DNA from: a virus
Virus record (IMG/VR): IMGVR_UViG_3300002835_007496
Location: 1-26,021 of that record
Strand: one strand, 5' to 3'
DNA length: 26,021 nt
Part shown: positions 1-8,095 of the stretch, piece by piece
Position numbering within the stretch: position 1 is the first letter of the stretch
Layout: every line of letters starts with the position of its first letter
Notes under the pieces: generated by a model
Database searches by the model: none
What the model was told of the DNA's origin: nothing
What the model saw: the letters and a program-made list of their open reading frames with translations, nothing else
Program-made: the position numbers and the translations under genes

Positions 1-425
1 AACGATGACAAGAACTCAGACACAGACAAATACTTCAACTCAAACAGTAACACCTACTGAAGCGGCAACAAGTACACCAACAAATACTAGTACTTCTACT
101 CCTACTCAAACACCTACAAATACACTAACACCAACAAATACACTAACACCAACGATGACAAGAACTCAGACACAGACAAATACTTCAACTCAAACAGTAA
201 CACCTACTGAAGCGGCAACAAGTACACCAACAAATACTAGTACTTCTACTCCTACTCAAACACCTACAAATACACTAACACCAACAAATACACTAACACC
301 AACGATGACAAGAACTCAGACACAGACAAATACTTCAACTCAAACAGTAACACCTACTGAAGCGGCAACAAGTACACCAACAAATACTAGTACTTCTACT
401 CCTACTCAAACACCTACAAATACAC
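1..425 (+). repeat. Exact 150-bp tandem repeat, about 2.8 copies
   Basis: Copies begin at 1, 151 and 301. The third matches the others base for base until 425 and diverges at 426. Each unit encodes 50 residues of Thr/Pro-rich linker, in frame, so copy-number change alters only linker length. The perfect DNA identity, including silent sites, points to recent duplication or ongoing homogenisation. The array may continue upstream of the window. Confidence 0.95.
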
Positions 426-853
426 CAACAAACACACAAACACCAACAATTACGCAGACTCCTACAAGAACATCATTCCCAACTAACACTCCTACAAGAA
501 CTCAAACACCAACAATTACACAGACACCAACAGTATCACCAACAATTACACAGACACCAACGTTTACTCCTACACCAACTCAAACTCCAGTAACATGTTA
601 TGAGTATACATTCACTGGTGGTAGTGCGGATGTGTATACTTATTATTGGACTGGTTGTACGGGGACTGATAATTCTATTGCTTTTGGAGGTACTGATCCG
701 ATTTGTACATTCTTTGCTGTCAATGTAAACGCCTTTTATGAAATAGGTGGCGATTATGTTATCTGTGATTCAAACTCGATATCAGGAGGTACTTGTGGTT
801 TAAGTGTCACTCTAGCATCATACCCTTGGACTGCTTCTACACTTTGTTTATAA
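2..853 (+). CDS. Thr/Pro-repeat surface protein, 5'-truncated
   Basis: The reading frame is open to the left edge of the window, so the true start lies upstream; the ATG at 5 is only a Met inside the repeat. The visible part has about 200 residues of low-complexity Thr/Pro/Ser/Gln/Asn sequence (TPTNT, TQTPT units), then a roughly 85-residue C-terminal globular domain from about position 595. That domain has five cysteines and several aromatic residues, including the patch YTYYWTGC. It ends with TAA at 851-853, one base before the ATG of the next gene. The layout (long extended linker plus small Cys-containing tip) suggests a virion surface fibre or decoration protein; this is inference. No enzymatic motif or signal peptide is visible. 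I do not recognise a named family. Confidence 0.75.
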   Translation, partial: TMTRTQTQTNTSTQTVTPTEAATSTPTNTSTSTPTQTPTNTLTPTNTLTPTMTRTQTQTNTSTQTVTPTEAATSTPTNTSTSTPTQTPTNTLTPTNTLTPTMTRTQTQTNTSTQTVTPTEAATSTPTNTSTSTPTQTPTNTPTNTQTPTITQTPTRTSFPTNTPTRTQTPTITQTPTVSPTITQTPTFTPTPTQTPVTCYEYTFTGGSADVYTYYWTGCTGTDNSIAFGGTDPICTFFAVNVNAFYEIGGDYVICDSNSISGGTCGLSVTLASYPWTASTLCL

Positions 854-854
854 T

Positions 855-2531
855 ATGAAATGTCTAAAAGGTTTTTATCTCAATGAGACCCTCAATGATA
901 GTGTAGTTAATTACAGAAGATGTTCAGACGGTCTTAATATAACACAGGTTATTAATCCTAATGAAAAAGTAACAATTTGGTTCTTCGAAGGTAGTCTTAC
1001 GACCGCATTTGAAGACCAAATTGTATCTGAAGTTGTTGAATTTCCACAAACTTCCTTAACTCCTTCTACAAGTTCAAATAATCCTGAAGGAGAAACGTTA
1101 ACCCCAACACCAACACAAACAATTACCCCTTATTTTTCTCTAAGTCCAACACCTACACAAACTTTAACACCAACATTAACTAAAACGCCAACTACGACAC
1201 CATCAATTCCTCCTACACGAACTATTTCTCCGACTATAACAAAAACACCAACAGTAACAAAAACAGAAAATAGTACACCAGAACCGACACCAACAAAAAC
1301 CCAAACACAAACCCCAACATTAACTAGAACATTAACACCTACTAGAACTCCCACAAGAACAAAAACACAAACACCAACAATCACAAGTGGTGGCTGTCCA
1401 TATATTTTAACTATATGTTATAATTGGACTATCCCTGTCGGGGGTCTTGGAGTGACAAATTATAGTTACTTCAATTGTATTACTGAACAAAATACGGTCA
1501 TAGACAATTCAGTACAGAGAATTGTTTGTTCCACAGCTAGACCTCAACCACAAGGACCTGGTCCAATTGCAATTCAAGGTTCTCAGTGTGATACTGTTTG
1601 TTTACCCCCAAGTCCAAGTAACACACCAACTATAACACCAACTATAACACCAACTATAACTTCTAGCCTCACACCCACACTCGGTCTATGTGAGTTTCCA
1701 TATACGTATTGTTTTAATTGGACTATTCCTCAAGAAACACCTTCGACACAATATGACTATTTTAATTGTATTACTCAAGTTTACACAAGTGTATCATCCG
1801 ATATACAAAGAACTGTATGTTCGTCTAATCAACCAAAAAGACGTGATGGTACATCATCAGCATTTTCAGGATCAGCATGTCTGACACTATGTATAAGTCC
1901 AAGTCCAACACCTACAAGTACTCTGACCGTAACACCAACCAAAACACTTACTCCGTCAGTTACTTCTTCACCACCACCACCAGTTATTGTTACAACAATA
2001 ATAAACGTGTCGGGTTGTACTGGTGATATTGTTGAAGTTCCAATTCATATCACAATGAATCCATCGGTTTCAATAAGTTCTTTGAGTTACGCTATTACAT
2101 ATGACAATAGTGTCTTATCTGGAAATAATACTAATCAATCAACAAGAATATCAGGATTAGCCACTGAATTTTCAACTATTATTACTAATTTTAGTACTTT
2201 TAATGGTATACCACAATTTAGAGCTACATGGTTTGATTTAACACCAGTCTTGTTTAATGGTGTAATTTTCAATGTGAAATTTAAAATTTTGACATCGGGA
2301 TCTCATTTATTGACGTGGGATATAATAAATATTGGTAATTGTGAATATACTGATGAAATAGGTACAACTATAGAACCAGTTGAATGGACAAATGGATCTG
2401 TTTTAGAAAACCCAAATTGTAATTCTTTTATTGAAATAGTACCATCGGTAAGTGTTACACAAACACCAACCATCACACCTACTCCACCTAATAACTTTTC
2501 CCATAACACAATATTTTTAACATTTAATTAA
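855..2531 (+). CDS. Modular Thr/Pro-linked surface protein with two six-Cys modules and a cohesin-like domain
   Basis: 558 residues. An N-terminal domain (1-70) is followed by a Thr/Pro linker (about 80-178), a six-cysteine module (181-249), a short TPTIT linker, a second copy of that module (279-346), a third linker, a beta-rich domain (about 376-523) and a final Thr/Pro stretch. The two modules share cysteine spacings of 7, 19-20, 17, 20 and 4, with YNWTIP/FNWTIP and YFNCIT in both. The 376-523 domain has GDIVEVPI and then AITYDNSVL, as in cohesin and related beta-sandwich domains. ATG follows the previous stop by one base, and its own stop is one base from the protease gene, so the three genes are probably translationally coupled. 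A host-binding or virion-decoration role is inferred from architecture only; no named phage fibre was recognised. Confidence 0.75.
   Translation: MKCLKGFYLNETLNDSVVNYRRCSDGLNITQVINPNEKVTIWFFEGSLTTAFEDQIVSEVVEFPQTSLTPSTSSNNPEGETLTPTPTQTITPYFSLSPTPTQTLTPTLTKTPTTTPSIPPTRTISPTITKTPTVTKTENSTPEPTPTKTQTQTPTLTRTLTPTRTPTRTKTQTPTITSGGCPYILTICYNWTIPVGGLGVTNYSYFNCITEQNTVIDNSVQRIVCSTARPQPQGPGPIAIQGSQCDTVCLPPSPSNTPTITPTITPTITSSLTPTLGLCEFPYTYCFNWTIPQETPSTQYDYFNCITQVYTSVSSDIQRTVCSSNQPKRRDGTSSAFSGSACLTLCISPSPTPTSTLTVTPTKTLTPSVTSSPPPPVIVTTIINVSGCTGDIVEVPIHITMNPSVSISSLSYAITYDNSVLSGNNTNQSTRISGLATEFSTIITNFSTFNGIPQFRATWFDLTPVLFNGVIFNVKFKILTSGSHLLTWDIINIGNCEYTDEIGTTIEPVEWTNGSVLENPNCNSFIEIVPSVSVTQTPTITPTPPNNFSHNTIFLTFN
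1395..1892 (+). repeat. Pair of diverged six-cysteine modules within the surface protein
   Basis: Module A covers 1395-1601 (Cys 181, 188, 208, 225, 245, 249) and module B covers 1689-1892 (Cys 279, 286, 305, 322, 342, 346). Spacing is the same except for one residue. Both open with a Cys and an (Y/F)NWTIP strand and share YFNCIT and VQR(I/T)VCS-like or IQRTVCS-like stretches. They are separated by a TPTIT linker, so they look like duplicated beads on an extended string. Confidence 0.85.
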
Positions 2532-2532
2532 G

Positions 2533-3795
2533 ATGAATGAAATTATATCTAACACGATACAAAAATTGTATGAATCAACACCTGAGGACATTCAAGTTGC
2601 ATTGTCTTACAAAATAAAAGATGGTGTTGTTACTGATGAGATTTGTATCGGATTTCGTGTTACAAAAAAAAAACAATTTTCAGAACTCTTACCTGAAGAA
2701 ATTTTACCATCTGAGTTGGAGATTGATGGTGTAATTTTTAACACAGATGTCGTAGAAGTTGGTTCGATTGAACAGTTATCCTGTGTAGAACCTATAGGTG
2801 TGAATTGTGACGATACCATTTGTAATAGTTGTTTTAACTGGTTATCTCAACCTGTGGAGAATAAACAGAGGATAAGACCTGTTGTTGGTGGTTTATCCAT
2901 AACATCTCAGAATAAAATTGGGTTTGTAGGTACTTTAGGACTTTTAGTCGTGGATCGAGAAACAAATTGTTTGTTAGGTTTAACGAATAATCATGTTGTA
3001 GTTAAAAATTCATCTATTTCATCTAAAAGAAGTGTTAATTTTGAAATACAAAATGAATTAAATAATTTTGTTTATCAAAATGGAGAAACTCCAAATGAAA
3101 TAGTTTCTAACTCCAATTATTTGAAGATTGGACAGGTTTTAAAATATGTTCCTTTAAATAATACGGAATACAATCAAGTAGATGGGGCTCTTTTTTCAAT
3201 TAATTCCGATATTTCTTCTACTGAGACTTCCTCTAATATTTTGGGTTTAACAGGACAGAGTTCTTTTTTAACATTTGCATCTACTCATGAAATTGATAAT
3301 CTTTTGTCGATAAACCCCCCTGTCAAAAGTTCTGGAAGAACTACAGGTATTAAACAGGGCGATTGTGGGTTACGAATAACATCGGTGTCACTTAATACTA
3401 GTGTTAGGTATCATTGGGGGGTATCAGGTGGAACCTCAATAAGTAGATCGGTACCTTTTAATCGTTTAATCGAGTTTACTCGTAACAATATTAATTGTAA
3501 ATATCCTGTGGCCGCAGGAGATTCTGGTTCAGTATTAATTGCAGAATTAAACGGTATTAACAAAGTAATTGGATTAGTTTTTGCGGGCTCTTCTAATGGT
3601 TTGATTGGTGTTGCATGTAGAATTGACGATGTAGTCTCTCAATTAAATATTGACCATTGGACAGGTCAAACTGTAAATTATGTAAATAGTATATCAACTA
3701 AAACGGTTCAAGGTTTATCTTCATTACTAAATATTTCGTGTGGTAATCAAACTTTTTGGCAAATAGGAACTACTTCAGTTGATAATCCTTGTTAA
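2533..3795 (+). CDS. Chymotrypsin-fold (trypsin-like) serine protease
   Basis: 420 residues. A PA-clan catalytic triad is visible: His154 in TNNHVV, Asp217 in QVDGALF and Ser331 in AAGDSGS. A GRTTG stretch (268-272) lies between Asp and Ser, as in bacterial trypsin-like peptidases. The N-terminal roughly 80 residues contain GFRVTKKK and VVEVGSI. They resemble the front domain seen before some bacterial trypsin/NAL1-like peptidases; that match is from memory. A cysteine cluster (84, 92, 97, 100) precedes the protease domain, and a roughly 45-residue tail ends in Cys. No signal peptide is evident. The start is one base after the stop of the modular surface protein, so the protease is probably made with it. 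Processing of the neighbouring surface proteins or of host surface proteins is inference. The T4 prohead protease family (gp21) is a different fold. Confidence 0.88.
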   Translation: MNEIISNTIQKLYESTPEDIQVALSYKIKDGVVTDEICIGFRVTKKKQFSELLPEEILPSELEIDGVIFNTDVVEVGSIEQLSCVEPIGVNCDDTICNSCFNWLSQPVENKQRIRPVVGGLSITSQNKIGFVGTLGLLVVDRETNCLLGLTNNHVVVKNSSISSKRSVNFEIQNELNNFVYQNGETPNEIVSNSNYLKIGQVLKYVPLNNTEYNQVDGALFSINSDISSTETSSNILGLTGQSSFLTFASTHEIDNLLSINPPVKSSGRTTGIKQGDCGLRITSVSLNTSVRYHWGVSGGTSISRSVPFNRLIEFTRNNINCKYPVAAGDSGSVLIAELNGINKVIGLVFAGSSNGLIGVACRIDDVVSQLNIDHWTGQTVNYVNSISTKTVQGLSSLLNISCGNQTFWQIGTTSVDNPC

Positions 3796-4017
3796 ATGTT
3801 TTAAAAAAATACATAAAACTTTAATCTATAGATATTTTGTTATTAATCATAATATTTATATGAAAACCACTAAAAAACTACTATGTTCAAAACTTATGAG
3901 TTGATAGTGGTGATTAAATTCAAAAAATAAACTAAATGAAAAACATCTATTTCGACCATCTTTGTAATCAGACGGTTTAATAATAATCATAACTTCATTA
4001 AAAATTAAAAAAAATAT
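3796..4017 (+). promoter_or_regulatory. Non-coding leader upstream of the sheath gene
   Basis: A 222-bp gap with no supportable ORF. It contains TATTTATA at 3853-3860. A long hairpin can form with arms ACCACTA (3866-3872) and TAGTGGT (3905-3911). A shorter one has arms ACCATCT (3955-3961) and AGACGGT (3970-3976), with one mismatch. An A-rich stretch runs directly into the sheath ATG with no Shine-Dalgarno. It most likely holds the sheath promoter and a structured 5' leader; no promoter box can be assigned with certainty. No tRNA cloverleaf was found. Confidence 0.45.
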
Positions 4018-7000
4018 ATGGCAACTTCAAATAAAATTTTTGTGTCACCTGGTGTATACACATCTGAACGAGATTTAACATTTGTAACACAAAGTGTTGG
4101 TGTTACTACATTAGGATTAGTAGGTGAAACTCTTACAGGCCCAGCCTTTGAACCTATTTTCATAACAAACTACGATGAATTTTCTGCTTTTTTTGGTGGA
4201 ACTACTCCTGAAAAATTTGTTAATACTCAAATTCCGAAATATGAATTAGCTTATATTGCAAAATCCTATTTACAACAGTCAAATCAATTATTTGTGACGA
4301 GGGTTTTAGGTCTTTCGGGTTATGATGCTGGCCCTTCATGGTCTATTTTGACACAAGCAAATGTTGATGGCACAACAATTAATACTACTGATACAACAGG
4401 GGTTGATTTTACCTGTAATTTTTCAGTAGATAGTTCTGGAAATGTAACTTTTACAACACCTCCAACTGCTTTTTGGAGTAATGACTTTACTACACCTTAT
4501 ACTCAACTTAATGGAACACCATCCACATACTCGTCTCAATTTACATCTTTAATTAGTTTAGTTGGTACGACCTCTTTAAATCAATCTACTATTTATATTT
4601 TTGGTACTATACCTTCTTCCGCCTACAATAGTATTTCTTCTCAATACACAGGACAAACTAATGTCTTCCAATGTTCCGGTCTAACCACTGACACTGCCGA
4701 CTTTACATCACCTGATAATGATGCTTGGTATTATGCATCTTTTGACCCCCAACCAAATTATAAGTATTCTGGATATTCATTTTACGCTTATGTAGATTCT
4801 ACAACAATTGATGGTCAAGGATACACTGGTCAAATAAGAGGTAAATCATTTACTTATTCGGGGGATTCTTTTAATCAGTATGATGGTATTGTTGTTGCAA
4901 CTTTAAGGTCTAGAGGAATTTCTAATTATGGTTCAGGTGGCGATGGTCCTGCTTATCAAATTACAGGATTGACAAGTGTTGGTTTAGATTTTACTGGTTC
5001 TTATTCTTCAGCAACACAAAATCCTTTTGTTAGATTTGCTATTTCAGGTACTACTGACGGCACTTCAAATCCTAAAAATTTCTCATTTGTTGGTTCTTTT
5101 TCAAATACAGATCAAAATTATTTACCAGCAGTTTTAGGTAGGACGAATTTTTCAAAACCTAGAACAGAAGTACCGTTATTTGTTGAAGAAATTTACCCAA
5201 CGTTGATGTCTTATGGATATAATAAAGGTTTGATTCGTGGTTTAAGGTCTGAATTGGTTGCAACCCCAGGCTTACGGTATGGCTCAACAACAAACTCTAT
5301 AGCTAATTACTTGTCTAGATATAAGACCGCAGAGTCTCCATGGGTGGTTTCCCAATTACGTGGCAGTCAAGTTGAAAGATTGTTCAGAGTAATTACAATT
5401 TCTGATGGAGATTCGTCTAATACTCAAGTTAAGATTTCCATTCAAAATATTTCTTTTACAAATAATACTTTTGATGTAGGTGTACGTGATTTTTTTGATA
5501 CCGACACAAATCCTGTTTACTTAGAAAAGTTTACAAATTGTTCTATGGACATTACATCGAATAGTTATGTCGGTGTTAGAATTGGTACGTCAGATGGAGA
5601 GTATGCTCTTGTATCCAAATATATTATGTTAGAGTTGAATTTGGACGCACCTGTTGATTCATTACCTTGTGGTTTTGAAGGCTATGTAATGAGAACTTAT
5701 TCATCCCTTACTACTTCACAACCACCTTTCCCTATTTACAAAGTAGCATACAATTATCCTGGTGAAGTAATTTATAATCCTCCATTTGGAATCACTAGTG
5801 GACCTGTCGCTGGACGAGGATTATCTAACGCGGTTGAAAGTACTGGCGATAAAATTCGTTCTACATTTTTGGGGATTTCTTCACAAATTGGTTATGATCC
5901 TGATTTTTTCCAATATAAAGGTCAGAAACCACCAACTTCTTCGTCACAACTATGTAACTCTGAAGAATTCGCCCCTTGGGACTATATCACACCAGGATTC
6001 CATATGGATTCAGGTGCCACTGTTGTTTTAATAACTACAGGTCCTACTTCAGGTACCCCCGCCTTTGAGTGTGGAGATGCTTCATTTAGAAATGATCCAC
6101 AAAGTGCCGAAAACCCATATTTCTCTATTCAAGCTCGTAAATTTACTTTCTTGGTTCAAAAAGGGTTTGATGGTTGGGATATTTATAGAGAATACAGAAC
6201 AAATGGAGATGGTTTCATTGTTGGTGGTACTGGATACCAACGTGGTGCTTGTTCATCTTTAAAATATCCCTACGCTACTGGGTGGGGAGCTTTTAAACCT
6301 ATCACTTTTGGTAATACTAGTGAGTATGCTAATACAGACTATTATGCGTATCTTATGGGAATTCAAACATTTGCTAATCCAGAGGCCACAAATATTAATG
6401 TGTTTGCGACTCCAGGTATAGACTATGTTAACAATGCTAATCTTGTTGATGATGTTATCTCTATGATTACATTTCAAAGAGCAGACTCAATTTATATTGT
6501 AACCACACCTGATTGTAATGTATATTTACCAACAAATACTGATAACTTTATTTATCCGACTGAGATTGTTGATAATTTAGTAAATTCAAACATTGATTCA
6601 AATTATACGGCAACGTACTATCCTTGGATTTTGGTAAGAGACACTGTAACTAATACTCAAATTTATTTACCACCTACTAATGAAGTTTGTCGTAATCTTG
6701 CCTTAACCGATAACGTTTCTTTCCCATGGTTTGCAACTGCTGGATATTCTCGCGGATTAGTTAATGCGGTAAAAGCTAGGAAAAAATTAACCCAAGAAGA
6801 TAGAGACACTTTGTATCAGGGTCGTGTCAATCCTATTGCTACATTTTCTGATGTTGGAACGGTTATTTGGGGTAACAAAACGTTACAAATTGCGGATACC
6901 GCTTTGAACAGAATCAATGTTAGAAGGTTATTGTTACAAGCTAGAAAACTTATTTCCGCAGTTGCTGTTAGACTATTGTTTGAACAGAATGATGCTAAGG

Positions 7001-7218
7001 TTCGTCAAGATTTCTTAGATAGTGTAAATCCAATTTTGGATGCTATTAGGAGAGACCGTGGTTTGTATGATTTCCGTGTAACAGTAAGTAGTTCTGTAGA
7101 GGATCTAGATAGAAATACGTTGAGTGGTAAAATATATTTGAAACCTACTAGAGCACTCGAATTTATTGATATTGAATTCTTGCTTACCCCTACAGGTGCT
7201 TCTTTTGAAAATATCTAA
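4018..7218 (+). CDS. Contractile tail sheath protein (T4 gp18-like)
   Basis: 1066 residues. The N-terminus carries the sheath hallmark SPGVYTSERD (residues 10-19), then a GLVGET...GPAFEP stretch. The C-terminal ~130 residues (GRVNPIATFSDVGTVIWGNK, then helices with RRLLLQARK and a terminal beta segment) match the conserved sheath domain that links neighbouring subunits. The middle (about 110-750) is much longer than in T4 gp18 (659 residues) and rich in Ser, Thr, Gly and aromatic residues. It probably forms extra surface domains on the outside of the tail. The start is chosen at the only ATG matching the family N-terminus, preceded by an A-rich leader. Sheath polymerises around the tube and contracts to drive DNA delivery. 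The downstream tube gene supports the call. Confidence 0.93.
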   Translation: MATSNKIFVSPGVYTSERDLTFVTQSVGVTTLGLVGETLTGPAFEPIFITNYDEFSAFFGGTTPEKFVNTQIPKYELAYIAKSYLQQSNQLFVTRVLGLSGYDAGPSWSILTQANVDGTTINTTDTTGVDFTCNFSVDSSGNVTFTTPPTAFWSNDFTTPYTQLNGTPSTYSSQFTSLISLVGTTSLNQSTIYIFGTIPSSAYNSISSQYTGQTNVFQCSGLTTDTADFTSPDNDAWYYASFDPQPNYKYSGYSFYAYVDSTTIDGQGYTGQIRGKSFTYSGDSFNQYDGIVVATLRSRGISNYGSGGDGPAYQITGLTSVGLDFTGSYSSATQNPFVRFAISGTTDGTSNPKNFSFVGSFSNTDQNYLPAVLGRTNFSKPRTEVPLFVEEIYPTLMSYGYNKGLIRGLRSELVATPGLRYGSTTNSIANYLSRYKTAESPWVVSQLRGSQVERLFRVITISDGDSSNTQVKISIQNISFTNNTFDVGVRDFFDTDTNPVYLEKFTNCSMDITSNSYVGVRIGTSDGEYALVSKYIMLELNLDAPVDSLPCGFEGYVMRTYSSLTTSQPPFPIYKVAYNYPGEVIYNPPFGITSGPVAGRGLSNAVESTGDKIRSTFLGISSQIGYDPDFFQYKGQKPPTSSSQLCNSEEFAPWDYITPGFHMDSGATVVLITTGPTSGTPAFECGDASFRNDPQSAENPYFSIQARKFTFLVQKGFDGWDIYREYRTNGDGFIVGGTGYQRGACSSLKYPYATGWGAFKPITFGNTSEYANTDYYAYLMGIQTFANPEATNINVFATPGIDYVNNANLVDDVISMITFQRADSIYIVTTPDCNVYLPTNTDNFIYPTEIVDNLVNSNIDSNYTATYYPWILVRDTVTNTQIYLPPTNEVCRNLALTDNVSFPWFATAGYSRGLVNAVKARKKLTQEDRDTLYQGRVNPIATFSDVGTVIWGNKTLQIADTALNRINVRRLLLQARKLISAVAVRLLFEQNDAKVRQDFLDSVNPILDAIRRDRGLYDFRVTVSSSVEDLDRNTLSGKIYLKPTRALEFIDIEFLLTPTGASFENI

Positions 7219-7224
7219 ACTTAA

Positions 7225-8049
7225 ATGTCCCAATATGAAAAATTAATGGTAATTTCGGAGGGTTTCGATGCTTTCGGAACCCCCGAATTAAAGTATTATG
7301 CATTTGATTGGGATGATAACATAATGCATATGCCGACCAAGATTATGGTTCTTGATGATAAAGGATCTGAAGTTGGTATGTCCACCGAAGATTTTGCTAA
7401 GTATCGTGGAATTATAGGTAAGGAAAATTTCCCGTATGAGGGGACAACCATTGTGGACTATGCTCAAAACCCCTTTCGTAATTTTAGAACAGAAGGAGAT
7501 AGACAATTTATTATTGACAGTATGAAGGGAAAACCTGGGCCAGTATGGTCCGACTTTGTGGAAGCAATTAATAATGGTTCTATTTTTTCAATTATTACGG
7601 CTAGAGGACACAACCCAAACACTATAAAGCAAGCCATATACAATATGATTATATCTAATTATAATGGTATAAACAAAGATTCATTAATTAAAAACCTCAA
7701 GAAATACAGAAAAATATTAGGAAACAAAACTTATAATAGAGATCTTATAAATTATTATATGAATTTGAATAAGTTTTACCCTGTGTCTTTTGGAACTGAG
7801 GCTAGTGCTGCAAACCCAGAAGAACTCAAAGTAAAAGCACTACAAGAATTTATTAATTATGTAAAAAGACATGCAAAAAAACTAAAGAAAAAACTTTATT
7901 TGAAAGACAACGTCAAAGGAGCATTTACACCTACTGTTGGATTTTCAGATGATGATATAAGAAACTTAGAAAAAATTAAACAAGAATTTATTAAAGAACC
8001 AATATTAAGAACATATTCAACCGCGAGCGGGAAAAAAACCAAATTCTAA
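7225..8049 (+). CDS. HAD-superfamily phosphatase-like protein
   Basis: 274 residues, starting 6 bp after the sheath stop. HAD motif I is FDWDDN (Asp28 nucleophile, Asp30 acid/base). Motif II is SIITARG with Thr125. A Lys at 202 or 204 could serve motif III, and GFSDDD (Asp242-244) fits motif IV. A long insertion between motifs I and II and a lysine-rich helical region (212-228) give it an unusual cap. HAD proteins hydrolyse phosphoesters through an aspartyl-phosphate; the substrate cannot be read from the sequence. Its place between sheath and tube genes suggests expression with structural genes, but a nucleotide or polynucleotide 3'/5' phosphatase role is equally possible. No Shine-Dalgarno is seen; translation may be coupled to the sheath gene. 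Confidence 0.8.
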   Translation: MSQYEKLMVISEGFDAFGTPELKYYAFDWDDNIMHMPTKIMVLDDKGSEVGMSTEDFAKYRGIIGKENFPYEGTTIVDYAQNPFRNFRTEGDRQFIIDSMKGKPGPVWSDFVEAINNGSIFSIITARGHNPNTIKQAIYNMIISNYNGINKDSLIKNLKKYRKILGNKTYNRDLINYYMNLNKFYPVSFGTEASAANPEELKVKALQEFINYVKRHAKKLKKKLYLKDNVKGAFTPTVGFSDDDIRNLEKIKQEFIKEPILRTYSTASGKKTKF

Positions 8050-8095
8050 TAGGAGAATATTCGAAAAAAAAATAAAGTAAATAGAAAAATTTTTC
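8050..8095. other. Convergent gap with small palindrome
   Basis: The 44-bp gap between the phosphatase-like gene and the minus-strand endonuclease gene. It holds an AGGAG just after the phosphatase stop with no gene to serve, and a perfect 12-bp palindrome GAAAAATTTTTC at 8084-8095 that overlaps the endonuclease stop. The palindrome could be a weak bidirectional terminator, but such A/T palindromes are common in AT-rich DNA. The orphan AGGAG may be chance, or a relic of the layout before the endonuclease gene arrived. Confidence 0.2.

Noticed and set aside
1-425. Regular repeats that could be taken for a CRISPR array
   Set aside because: Copies are head to tail with no unique spacers, the period is 150 bp, and the DNA is an open Thr/Pro-coding frame.
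851-857. Possibility that the first two surface genes are one gene broken by a stop
   Set aside because: The stop is followed after one base by an ATG in another frame, the preceding domain ends cleanly, and the same 1-nt junction recurs at 2531-2533, so coupled separate genes are more likely.
1130-1384. Minus-strand Val/Gly-rich ORF
   Set aside because: It is the mirror of the Thr/Pro linker codons; the composition is forced by the opposite strand and it has no independent coding signal.
3796-4017. Possible tRNA in the hairpin-bearing leader
   Set aside because: The arms form long hairpins but no cloverleaf, no acceptor stem with discriminator, and no T-loop consensus.
5786-6262. Alternative-frame plus-strand ORFs inside the sheath gene
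   Set aside because: They lie wholly inside a strong sheath coding frame and encode no recognisable sequence.
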